Assembly (NCBI RefSeq): GCF_012034335.1
Contig: NZ_JAATHJ010000011.1
Coordinates: 18,350-82,349, forward strand
Direction of reading: 5' to 3'
Length of the DNA stretch: 64,000 bases
From: Alkalicoccus luteus
GTDB lineage: Bacteria; Bacillota; Bacilli; Bacillales; Salisediminibacteriaceae
A program made the translations under genes and the position numbers. Below the pieces are notes generated by a model. That model saw only the letters and a list, made by a program, of their open reading frames with translations, did not search any database and was not told the origin of the DNA. The stretch's first letter is position 1; the number at the start of each line of letters is the position of its first letter. Shown piece by piece: positions 17,269-24,831 of the stretch.

Positions 17269-17300
17269 ACAAAATATTAGTGTACTAATATTTTGTTTTC
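17269..17300 (+). terminator. AT-rich hairpin after the SDR gene
   Basis: ACAAAATATTAG (17269-17280) and CTAATATTTTGT (17285-17296) pair over 12 bases with loop TGTA, followed by TTTC. AT-rich, so a weak terminator at best. The inner 18 bases recur exactly at 46400-46417. Confidence 0.55.
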
Positions 17301-17515
17301 CGGAGGCGCTTGCCGCTTTACGAATCAGTATATTAAGCTGAAGGTATTCAACAGGCAGCGGCCTGTGCGACCGGAAAATCCGGTGTATTCATACCCCTTT
17401 ATTCCTGTGTGTCTGCAGCACCTGTCACATGACACCCGGCACTGCCCATGCCACCTCGCTGCAGGTCTCGTTGATAAGCGCAGCCGCTGCCGTTCATGTT
17501 GTTTATCCTTTCTTG

Positions 17516-17563
17516 TAAAAAAGCCTCTGTACTGCCCGGCCCGGCAGAACAGAGGCTTTTTTA
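17516..17563. terminator. Bidirectional hairpin terminator upstream of the desaturase gene
   Basis: AAAAAAGCCTCTGT pairs with ACAGAGGCTTTTTT around a CTGCCCGG/CCGGCAG inner stem. No clear gene lies between it and the SDR gene on the plus strand. The 17300-17516 stretch otherwise holds only a marginal 32-codon frame on the minus strand (17399-17497). Confidence 0.85.
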
Positions 17564-17680
17564 GGCGAAAACATTAGTACCAGGTATAATAGTCTATTGT
17601 ACACACCAGAGGATGATGGTAAGCTGTGCGCAACAACGCTTTCATTCGGCAAAGCGGTATAACGTAAAAGGAGGAAGGTT

Positions 17681-18733
17681 ATGCGTGAACTACATTCATT
17701 CGGCTGGTATGCCAAACAATTGAAGGGACATTTGCCCAAGAAAGCTTTCCGGCCTGATCCGGGCAAGCTGCTAGGCGGTGCCGCCTACCTGCTTATTACG
17801 ACGGCTGCGATGCTAGGGATCGTTTTCCTGTCGCTGCCGCTGCCCGTTAACCTGCTTCTTTCTCTGATCATCGGCATGAGCTTTGCAGCGATGGGTTTTC
17901 TCGGTCACGAAATCCTGCACGGCACCGTAGTACGCTCGCCTTTTTGGCGCAATACGCTCGGCGGATTGTTTTTCTGGCCGCTCTGCACCGGTCCGCGGCT
18001 GTGGCGCAAGTGGCACAACATGAGCCACCACGTTCATACCCAGCATGAAGAGAAAGATCCGGACACGTGGCTCACAGATACTGCTGTCCGTAAAAACGCC
18101 ATGCTTCGTCTGATTTACCGGCTGCCAATATCCGTGCGTGCTTTCTTTGAGTTTGCGACACAGACCGTCATGTTTACGCTTCATTCTTTGCGCATGTTTA
18201 AGACGTATGCTTCTGAATTTAAGTCCAACGCAGCACCGGCTCTCTGGCTGCAGCTGCTGCTTCCGTGGATCACGTGGATTTCGCTTCTGCTTATCGCGGG
18301 GGTTACCAACTGGATTTTCATGTATCTGATCCCGCTTCTCATTGCAAACGGCGTCGTGATGGCCTACATTTCCACGAACCACCGGCTGAATCCACAGGTG
18401 GAAATCAATGATCCGCTGGCCAACAGTCTGACAGTAACGGTGCCGAAATGGGTGGATGTGATTCACTTTCATTTTTCTCACCATACCGAACATCACCTGT
18501 TTCCAGCCGTCAATTCAACATACTATCCGCTCGTCAAACAGAAGATTAAGGAATACTGGCCGCATCTGTATCATGAGATGCCAATGAGTAAAGCCCTTAT
18601 CGCCTTATGGAAAACACCGCGTCCTTATTTTAACGGAAAAAACCTGATCGACCCGTCCCGCGGGGAAGTTTACGGGACACTCGGCAATGGGTTAACCGAG
18701 TCAGGCGAGTCAGCTTCAACACGTGCTCAGTAA
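17681..18733 (+). CDS. Membrane fatty-acid desaturase
   Basis: 350 residues with about four membrane helices in two hairpins. All three iron-binding His boxes are present: HEILH (about residue 78), HNMSHHVHT (about 112) and HHTEHH (about 267). It is close in length to bacillar acyl-lipid desaturases such as Des, but the first box differs from the HDCCH of B. subtilis Des, so no symbol is given. It should introduce a double bond into membrane lipid acyl chains, adjusting fluidity. AAAGGAGG precedes the ATG; a TATAAT at 17585-17590 could be its -10, though no good -35 is seen. It ends at a terminator. Confidence 0.9.
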   Translation: MRELHSFGWYAKQLKGHLPKKAFRPDPGKLLGGAAYLLITTAAMLGIVFLSLPLPVNLLLSLIIGMSFAAMGFLGHEILHGTVVRSPFWRNTLGGLFFWPLCTGPRLWRKWHNMSHHVHTQHEEKDPDTWLTDTAVRKNAMLRLIYRLPISVRAFFEFATQTVMFTLHSLRMFKTYASEFKSNAAPALWLQLLLPWITWISLLLIAGVTNWIFMYLIPLLIANGVVMAYISTNHRLNPQVEINDPLANSLTVTVPKWVDVIHFHFSHHTEHHLFPAVNSTYYPLVKQKIKEYWPHLYHEMPMSKALIALWKTPRPYFNGKNLIDPSRGEVYGTLGNGLTESGESASTRAQ

Positions 18734-18757
18734 CCGATAGAGCAAAATAGTCCAAAT

Positions 18758-18789
18758 AAAGCCGGTTTCCACAGAAGAAACCGGCTTTT
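18758..18789 (+). terminator. Desaturase terminator (left flank of repeat copy C)
   Basis: AAAGCCGGTTTC (18758-18769) pairs with GAAACCGGCTTT (18777-18788) and is followed directly by the repeat element. The hairpin beyond the element (19410-19444) is a near copy of this one. Confidence 0.88.
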
Positions 18790-19407
18790 CAGAGTATCGA
18801 TAAAATCGATTTAAGTGGACAGCCCTTCCTGTGTCTGCGGACACTCACTTTCCGGAGGGAGCAGCACCTCGTTCTGATTTTGGAAACTGACAAGAATGGT
18901 TTATAATCCTAACTCTCTTTGGCGTATGCCTGCCAAATAATCTTCCAGCGAGAATGTCTCATTTATAGTTTTGCCCAACTGTTCGTTTTCCTTCTCGTTA
19001 AGTAACCTTTGCGGATGCTTAAGTCGTTTTATTCGTTATAACGATCTGTTAAGTTACGTAAATCACTTTTGACCGCTGCTGAGTGAGTTTCAAGGAGCGT
19101 TGTGTTCCAATTTCGCTACGTCGTGTCACTTTTGCAGCCCGCAATGTTCGTTTTGAATAAAAAAATTCCTGTCAGATCACTCGCCAGCGATAGGAGCGAC
19201 AAACAGGATACCTTCATCAGTAAAAACACGAAAACGACGGAGTGCTTCTGACAAGAGCACGTGTCTAGCGAAGTCGTCCCCTCCTATCGAGCCTCTCTTT
19301 CCTGCAGAAAGGAGGGGTCTAAATAGCTGGAGGCAAACTCGGTAAGCAGAAGGGAAATACATCAAAATGAACAAACATGTAAGCAGATTGACTCTGTCAA
19401 TAGCCTG
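18790..19407 (-). repeat. Intergenic repeat element, hybrid copy C
   Basis: The left 100 bases (CCTGTGTCTGCGGACACTC, then CTTTCCGGAGGGAGC and CTCGTTCTGATT) match one end of copies A and B. The right 110 bases (read backward: AGGCTATTGACAGAGTCAATC.., CTTACCGAGTTTGCC, CAGCTATTT) match the other end. The middle is not element sequence: it holds a unit of the second repeat family (18979-19165). No gene is credible in the 18734-19524 gap. Confidence 0.75.
18979..19165 (+). repeat. Second-family repeat unit 1, nested in element copy C
   Basis: Begins CTGTTCGTTTTCCTTCTCGT and aligns along about 180 bases with 27869-28050. A 21-base core (GTCGTTTTATTCG joined to TTATAACG, 19023-19043) is identical in both, and again inverted at 63837-63857. 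No coding potential is evident. Confidence 0.8.
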
Positions 19408-19409
19408 TA

Positions 19410-19444
19410 AAGCCGGCTTCCGCATTGGAAACCGGCTTCTTTTC
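19410..19444 (+). terminator. Hairpin on right flank of repeat copy C
   Basis: AAGCCGGCTTCC pairs, with a small offset, with GGAAACCGGCTT, followed by CTTTTC. It resembles the desaturase terminator on the other side of the element, as if the terminator were duplicated around the insertion. No gene ends just before it on the plus strand. Confidence 0.65.
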
Positions 19445-19524
19445 TATAATGAGAATCGGGTAAAAAGGAATGTTCCATGCTGAACAAGCCTCGCCTGTTC
19501 GTACAATGAAAAACTTTTTCGTAC

Positions 19525-19971
19525 TTAATCCTGTCGTACATCAATTTCCATGGGACGGATGGCGCCCCATGGAGCTACGTCAATGGTTACCTGAAGATTC
19601 TCTTCTCTCTCAAGCTCGGGTCCCCTGCCCTGCTCTACGTAAAACTGCTCCAGCTGAGGAGCTGTGATCGTGCGGTCAAACGTATAGCCTTCAATCGCTC
19701 CAAAAAACGGTCTGTTATCTGCCTGATCCACGACGGCGTAGCCATCCTCGCCTTCCTTGAGTGTGAAGTAGACAGTGCCGTGCTCCAGACCGGAAGGTGC
19801 CTCCAGATCAGGATACTGCAGCATCACGTACTCCCCGAGAAAGGGATCGAACGGATCATACGGCTCTGCTCGCAGCGTTAAGGATTCCCCGAACCAGCTG
19901 ACAGCGAAAAAGCTTGTGATGATCAGAGCAGTGAACACAGTTTGAAGAGCCGGCATCACCCAGTTTTTCAT
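19525..19971 (-). CDS. GDYXXLXY-domain membrane-anchored protein
   Basis: 148 residues. One N-terminal membrane segment (about 8-30) is followed by the GEYVMLQY motif (about 47-54), the defining GDYxxLxY pattern. The rest is a small soluble domain with hydrophobic strands. Proteins of this family of unknown function are regularly encoded beside DUF2157 membrane proteins, exactly as here: the ATG overlaps the DUF2157 stop by four bases (ATGA). The extracytoplasmic placement is inferred from the single helix. No function is known. Confidence 0.85.
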   Translation of the reverse strand: MKNWVMPALQTVFTALIITSFFAVSWFGESLTLRAEPYDPFDPFLGEYVMLQYPDLEAPSGLEHGTVYFTLKEGEDGYAVVDQADNRPFFGAIEGYTFDRTITAPQLEQFYVEQGRGPELEREENLQVTIDVAPWGAIRPMEIDVRQD

Positions 19972-21149
19972 GATACAGCCTCCTCTCTGCGATGATTAAA
20001 CCACCAGGCAGCTCCGGACAGGGCGAACAACAGGAGCGCACCGATCAGGAAGAATAGTGCCATATCCATTCTGCCCCATGCGAAGATGACATAAATGACT
20101 GCCTGCACGAGCACAAAATAGATGAAGCCGGGTGCAAGCGGCATACTGCGCTTCTGAGCGTAAAACAAGTAGCCGAGAGCGGTCGCTTCTGCTGTAATTG
20201 CCAGCAAAACAGCCGACTGGTCAAACATCATCAACCCCACTGCTCCTAACACAGCTGTCCACACAGCCGGCTTCAGCTTCCATATACAAATGCCGAATAC
20301 AGCTGCACCTGCAGCGGCAAGCCCCCACGCTTCCAGCCAGCTGAGATCGGGCAGTGCTCCGGCTGTTTCGCCGCGGACAGACAAATACACTAGCAGCGAA
20401 ACAGCTCCGAATGCCGGATAAAGCGGAAGCAGAATACGCCGCTGTTCCTCTTGCAGCGCAAGCAGCAGAAACACGAGAAAGAAAAGCGTCCATACAGGCC
20501 AGAACGGACTTTCATAGGCCGGGGTGCTCCAGAGCTTGAGCCCGGATCCGAAGACGAGCATCCAGCTGAAAACGAGCGGCAGCTGCCCGCGGCTGACGAT
20601 AAGCCAGGTGAGTGCTGCAGCTGCAAAGAGACCCCACTCCAGCCATGAAACGACGGGGACAGAAGCGGCAAGCGTCACCGCGCCCATGATAAAGGCGGCA
20701 ACAGCATAAGCGTTATGGCGCCAGATGGCGAGATGAAGCAGTGCCGCAAGAAAGACCGCCCACGGAAGAATCGTGCCGGATGTAGAGAAGTGAAACGCCT
20801 GAGCAGTGACGATCAGGGAGGCGCCGAACATCGCAAGTCCAATCAGCCGGAACAGCACCGGCCGGCTGAAGCCTCGTTTTTCCGACACTGTGCCTAACCC
20901 ATAGATCAGCCACATAAGCGTGAGAACGAGCCCGCTTTTTAAGAGAGGCGGCATTACCTGCCAGTTCGCGGCAATAAAACTGAAGACCGCGAGTGTGAAA
21001 AAGACAAGACCAACAATCATCAGCAGCGGCAGCCTGGTTTTTTTACCGGCAGGATGCTTCTGCTTTTCATACTCTAAAATGGTTGCAGCTGTTTCCTCAC
21101 TGAGCAGCTTTTCTCGTTCCCATTCCCGCAGCTTACGTTCCATCTCCAC
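19968..21149 (-). CDS. DUF2157 multi-spanning membrane protein
   Basis: 393 residues from a GTG at 21149, which has GGAGG 9 bases upstream; the longer frame is unsupported. A short soluble N-terminus (KLREWEREKLLSEETAATILEYEKQ) is typical of the DUF2157 domain. It is followed by about 12 hydrophobic helices. It forms a two-gene operon with the GDYXXLXY protein. Function unknown; the pair may be an integral membrane complex. Confidence 0.87.
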   Translation of the reverse strand: MEMERKLREWEREKLLSEETAATILEYEKQKHPAGKKTRLPLLMIVGLVFFTLAVFSFIAANWQVMPPLLKSGLVLTLMWLIYGLGTVSEKRGFSRPVLFRLIGLAMFGASLIVTAQAFHFSTSGTILPWAVFLAALLHLAIWRHNAYAVAAFIMGAVTLAASVPVVSWLEWGLFAAAALTWLIVSRGQLPLVFSWMLVFGSGLKLWSTPAYESPFWPVWTLFFLVFLLLALQEEQRRILLPLYPAFGAVSLLVYLSVRGETAGALPDLSWLEAWGLAAAGAAVFGICIWKLKPAVWTAVLGAVGLMMFDQSAVLLAITAEATALGYLFYAQKRSMPLAPGFIYFVLVQAVIYVIFAWGRMDMALFFLIGALLLFALSGAAWWFNHRREEAVS

Positions 21150-21275
21150 AGCTTTCCACCTCCCTGTCTGATAATTCCAGTATAATCCTGAACCAGGAAA
21201 ATAACCACTTATTTTCTTCCTGATTTCGACAATTTTTTCATGCCGAAAACGCTCTCCATCAGCTTTTGTCAAAGC

Positions 21276-21315
21276 AAAAAGCACCTTCCGCAGCTAGTAA
21301 CGGAGGGTGCTTTTT
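21276..21315. terminator. Terminator for arginine deiminase gene
   Basis: AAAAAGCACC..TTCCG pairs with CGGAGGGTGCTTTTT, with T-runs in both directions. It lies just after the minus-strand arcA stop. Confidence 0.88.
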
Positions 21316-21322
21316 GATTATG

Positions 21323-22546
21323 TCAGACAGACTCTCGAATTAGCGGCATACTCATACATCTCGGACCGCCTCTTCCGCGGACGAGCTCGCTGCTCGGTAC
21401 CTCGAGTACGGTGATCCCGTTTCGACGAAGCAGGTCATTCGAGACGTAATTACGCTCATAGGTGACGACCGTTCCCGGTGCCACAGCAAGCGTATTGGAG
21501 CCATCGTTCCACTGTTCGCGGGCCGACGCTATTTTATCTTCGCCTCCGCAGGGAATGAGATTCACATCATCAAGCTTGAGCACTTCCTTCAGCGTTTCTT
21601 TTAAATTATACCGTTTCGTAATTCGCACCGGGTCGCCGGGTTCGAGAATGAAGATGTTCATTCGTCCGTCTTTATCGACCACTTGGGCGTGAGTCGTAAA
21701 TTGATCGTGATCGATCATCGTAAAGACGGTATCCAGGTGCATCGAAGCACGGCGCTTCGGAATTTCCACCGCAACCACCTTCTCAAAGCCTGAACCGGAG
21801 GCAAACAGCTCTGTCGCCAGCTTTTCGACTGCCCGGGCAGAGGTGCGTTCACTGACACCGATTGCCAGCACGGTGTCGCTGAGAACGAGCTCATCTCCCC
21901 CTTCAATCGGAAAATCGTAGCTTCTGTTCATCCACTGCGGCACCCGGGCATCCCGGTAATCCGGATGACTGCTGATAATATGCTCCATTAGCAGCGATTC
22001 GCGGCGTCGCGCTTCCTGGCTCATCGGGTTCAATGAAATCCCGTTTCCAATTACAGCTGCCGGATCGCGGGTGAAATAAAGGTTCGGCATCGGATCCAAA
22101 TAAAACGGATAGTGCTGGTCCATCCACTCGTACAAATGTTTTTTCTTACGGTTCGGCAGCTCCTCCTTCAGCACACCGCCGATCATACTGCGTACGAAGT
22201 CGGCTGTTGAAAAGTCGAGCAGGTACTCCTTCAATGCTTCTGAAGAACCATTCACCGTTAATCGTGATTCTGTCATCATCCGCTCCAGAAACTGTTCTCT
22301 CTCAGTGTGAGACTGGAGGGATTGTTCAAGCAGATCGGTCACATAGACCGTTTCAGCCCCCTGCTCATGCAGGACTTCTGCAAAACGGTCGTGTTCTTTC
22401 TGCATCGCCGGCAAGTACGGAATATCATCAAACAGCAGCTGCCCCATCGCATCAGGTGTTACCTGTTCAATTTCAATTCCGGGCCGGTGAATCAGCACTT
22501 TTTTCAGTCGGCCAATTTCAGACGTTACGTTTACTGCCATCGTCAT
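21323..22546 (-). CDS. arcA: Arginine deiminase
   Basis: 407 residues, normal family length. It hydrolyses arginine to citrulline and ammonia. The guanidinium-binding and catalytic motifs are present: FTRDPAAVIG near residue 160, EGGDELVLSD near 215, the catalytic His in MHLDTVFTMID (about 270) and the nucleophile Cys397 in GRGGPRCMSMPL. GAGG lies 6 bases before the first ATG. No arcB, arcC or arcD is adjacent, so this is a lone deiminase; ammonia release could help pH or nitrogen balance, but without carbamate kinase nearby ATP yield is not assured. Confidence 0.95.
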   Translation of the reverse strand: MTMAVNVTSEIGRLKKVLIHRPGIEIEQVTPDAMGQLLFDDIPYLPAMQKEHDRFAEVLHEQGAETVYVTDLLEQSLQSHTEREQFLERMMTESRLTVNGSSEALKEYLLDFSTADFVRSMIGGVLKEELPNRKKKHLYEWMDQHYPFYLDPMPNLYFTRDPAAVIGNGISLNPMSQEARRRESLLMEHIISSHPDYRDARVPQWMNRSYDFPIEGGDELVLSDTVLAIGVSERTSARAVEKLATELFASGSGFEKVVAVEIPKRRASMHLDTVFTMIDHDQFTTHAQVVDKDGRMNIFILEPGDPVRITKRYNLKETLKEVLKLDDVNLIPCGGEDKIASAREQWNDGSNTLAVAPGTVVTYERNYVSNDLLRRNGITVLEVPSSELVRGRGGPRCMSMPLIRESV

Positions 22547-22636
22547 CCCCCACCTCTCTTATTTAACCGTAGCAGACCGCATCGGCCTCACGTGAAAAGC
22601 TGTCAGATTATGTATCATGCTTTCCTGTCTATTCCC

Positions 22637-22652
22637 TTCCCAAATGTGGGAA
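22637..22652 (+). promoter_or_regulatory. Short inverted repeat upstream of the lipoprotein-TCS operon
   Basis: TTCCC-AAATGT-GGGAA lies about 75 bases before the lipoprotein ATG. It may be an operator for the downstream response regulator, but arms of five bases are weak evidence. Confidence 0.3.
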
Positions 22653-22728
22653 AAACTCGAATTCAAAGCTGCTTCATACTTTCTTCATTTTTAGGAGGTA
22701 GGCTTGGTCGTAAAGGAGTGATTGGCAA

Positions 22729-24123
22729 ATGAAAAAGACTTGGATCTTAAGCGCTGGTGTGATGCTGACGCTGGCTGCATGCTCTAATGCAGAGGAAACG
22801 AATACGAATAGCAATGCCGAAACTGAAAACAATATGAGCACTGCCGAAACAAACGAACAGAATGAGAATCAGCAGTCAGATGAGCATCATATGAATAACG
22901 ACAACATGAACCACGATGAAATGGATCATGATAATATGGACCACGATAACGGAGACATGAATGAGGATATGAACCATGATAATGAAGACATCGATCACGG
23001 CATGAACGGCGACAGAGATTCCTTCGAGGAGAACGCAGCCGAGCTTCCTGCCGAAAATGACGGGGCATCTGAAAACCTTTTAACGACAAACACTAAAAAC
23101 GTCACCAGAATCGATCAGGAAGAGCCGGAGGACTTTTCCATTGAAGTTTCTCAAACGATCTGGCCTGCCACTCATGAAACGAATCAGCCTGGCACCGTCA
23201 TTCTTGCAAATCCGGATGAGTGGCAGCAGACGCTCAGTGCGCTTACACTCGTGCACCACCCTAACGACGGGCCCGTTCTGCTAATGGAGGACGGACTAAG
23301 CGACGAGCTACTGACAGAAATCGAACGACTAGCACCACTTGGCAACAATGAAGGCTTGGAAATCCTCGCCGCGACAGAACTGACAGCTGAAGAAGAAGAT
23401 ATGCTCAGTGATTATGAATGGGCAGAAATGACTGCAGACTCTCCTGCTGACTTTGCCCGGGAAGCAGATGCTGCTTTTGCTGATACATTGGGTGAATTCC
23501 CCGAGAAGGTGTTAATTGCTTCCTCTGAGGAGGAACATCAGCTACTTTCCATGACCGCTGGAAGCTGGATTTCCCATATGAACGAACCGGTGCTGTTTGT
23601 AGATGATGACGGCATTCCTGCCGAAACAGAAGAAGCGTTGTCAGAACGGGATCAGGCAAAGATGTATTTGCTCGGAAGCGAAGAAATTATATCCGAGGAC
23701 ACTGAACAGCAGCTCAGTGAATTTGGACATACATCCAGAATTGACGCAGGAACACCGGTTGAGCTGTCCATTGCCTTTGCCCAATTTGAAGAAGACGGGT
23801 TCGGCTGGGGCATCACAGAGCCGGGACACGGTTTCGTCTTTACTTCCACGGATCGTCCTGAGTTAGCGCTTGCCGGAGCCCCTTTTGCGCACTTAGGTAA
23901 ACATGCTCCTGTCCTCTGGCTTGAAGACGGAGAACTTGAAGACGAGCATCGCGACTATTTAGCAACAATTAAACCTTCTTTTACAGACAATCCGATGGAA
24001 GGGCCTTATAATCACAGCTATCTGCTTGGTACAGAAGAGGACATCTCCTTTCATACACAAGGATTAATTGATACACTGATGGAAATTGAAGCAGCAGACG
24101 GGGGCGGCCACGCAGATCATTGA
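22729..24123 (+). CDS. His/Met/Asp-rich lipoprotein with cell-wall-binding-repeat-like domain
   Basis: 464 residues. Lipoprotein signal MKKTWILSAGVMLTLAAC (Cys18). Residues about 50-100 are a low-complexity run of HxMN, MDHDNM and MNHDN units, resembling metal-binding linkers of copper or silver proteins. Residues about 145-450 show three similar alternating blocks (hydrophobic strand, GPVLLMEDGLSDEL, then an A/S-rich strand), resembling cell wall binding repeat 2 proteins; this is a tentative call. The C-terminus is again His-rich (GGGHADH). It is followed within 30 bases by a two-component system, so it may supply or bind the signal, plausibly a metal ion at the cell surface. Confidence 0.75.
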   Translation: MKKTWILSAGVMLTLAACSNAEETNTNSNAETENNMSTAETNEQNENQQSDEHHMNNDNMNHDEMDHDNMDHDNGDMNEDMNHDNEDIDHGMNGDRDSFEENAAELPAENDGASENLLTTNTKNVTRIDQEEPEDFSIEVSQTIWPATHETNQPGTVILANPDEWQQTLSALTLVHHPNDGPVLLMEDGLSDELLTEIERLAPLGNNEGLEILAATELTAEEEDMLSDYEWAEMTADSPADFAREADAAFADTLGEFPEKVLIASSEEEHQLLSMTAGSWISHMNEPVLFVDDDGIPAETEEALSERDQAKMYLLGSEEIISEDTEQQLSEFGHTSRIDAGTPVELSIAFAQFEEDGFGWGITEPGHGFVFTSTDRPELALAGAPFAHLGKHAPVLWLEDGELEDEHRDYLATIKPSFTDNPMEGPYNHSYLLGTEEDISFHTQGLIDTLMEIEAADGGGHADH

Positions 24124-24150
24124 TGCCTTCTCCGCCAGGGAGGTACAAAG

Positions 24151-24831
24151 ATGAATACCATTCTAATCGTTGACGATGAACCGCAAATGCTGGAGCTGAT
24201 TACAGACTGCCTGCAGCTGCTTCCAGTCGAGGTCCAGACCGAGCATGATTCTGCCGCAGCACGAAAGAGACTGCAAACAGAGTCGTTTGATCTTGTTATG
24301 CTCGATGTGATGATGCCTTCTCCTGACGGTTGGGAACTGCTGAAAGAGACTGCGGGACTTCCTTCGCCCCCCTCCGTTATCATGCTGACGGCATTAGGTG
24401 ACAATGACCAAGTCGTGCGCGGTCTTCAGCATGGTGCAGATGATTATGTAACGAAGCCTTTTGAGCCTGCCATTCTTGCAGCAAGAGTGGAAGCGGTCCT
24501 CCGCAGGAAACGCCCGCACTCGGGCAGCACGATAAGCTGTAACGGCCTGACAGTCGACAGTGTGAGACGGCAAGCCGCGTTCGAAGGCTCCTGTCTTTCG
24601 CTTACCAAAAAAGAATTCGACCTTGTGGCACTTCTCGTAAAGAGGCCAGGTCAAGTATTTACGCGCCAGCAGCTGCTCGATGAAATCGATGACCACGCCA
24701 GCGCTGCTTCAGACAGAACAGTGGACACGCACATGAAAAACATACGTGAAAAGATCCGCCGTGCAGGCGGCTCTTCTTCGCTGATTGAAACCGTCTGGGG
24801 AATAGGGTACCGCCTGGGGAACAGAAAATGA
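24151..24831 (+). CDS. OmpR/PhoB-family response regulator
   Basis: 226 residues. Receiver domain 1-120 with D8/D9, phospho-acceptor D52 (LVMLDVMMPSPDGW) and Lys in DDYVTKPF. The winged-helix DNA-binding domain (about 130-225) has LTKKEFDLVALLVKRPGQVF and TVDTHMKNIREKI. It overlaps the histidine kinase by four bases (ATGA). The operon with the His/Met-rich lipoprotein suggests envelope or metal stress; the regulon is unknown. Confidence 0.95.
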   Translation: MNTILIVDDEPQMLELITDCLQLLPVEVQTEHDSAAARKRLQTESFDLVMLDVMMPSPDGWELLKETAGLPSPPSVIMLTALGDNDQVVRGLQHGADDYVTKPFEPAILAARVEAVLRRKRPHSGSTISCNGLTVDSVRRQAAFEGSCLSLTKKEFDLVALLVKRPGQVFTRQQLLDEIDDHASAASDRTVDTHMKNIREKIRRAGGSSSLIETVWGIGYRLGNRK

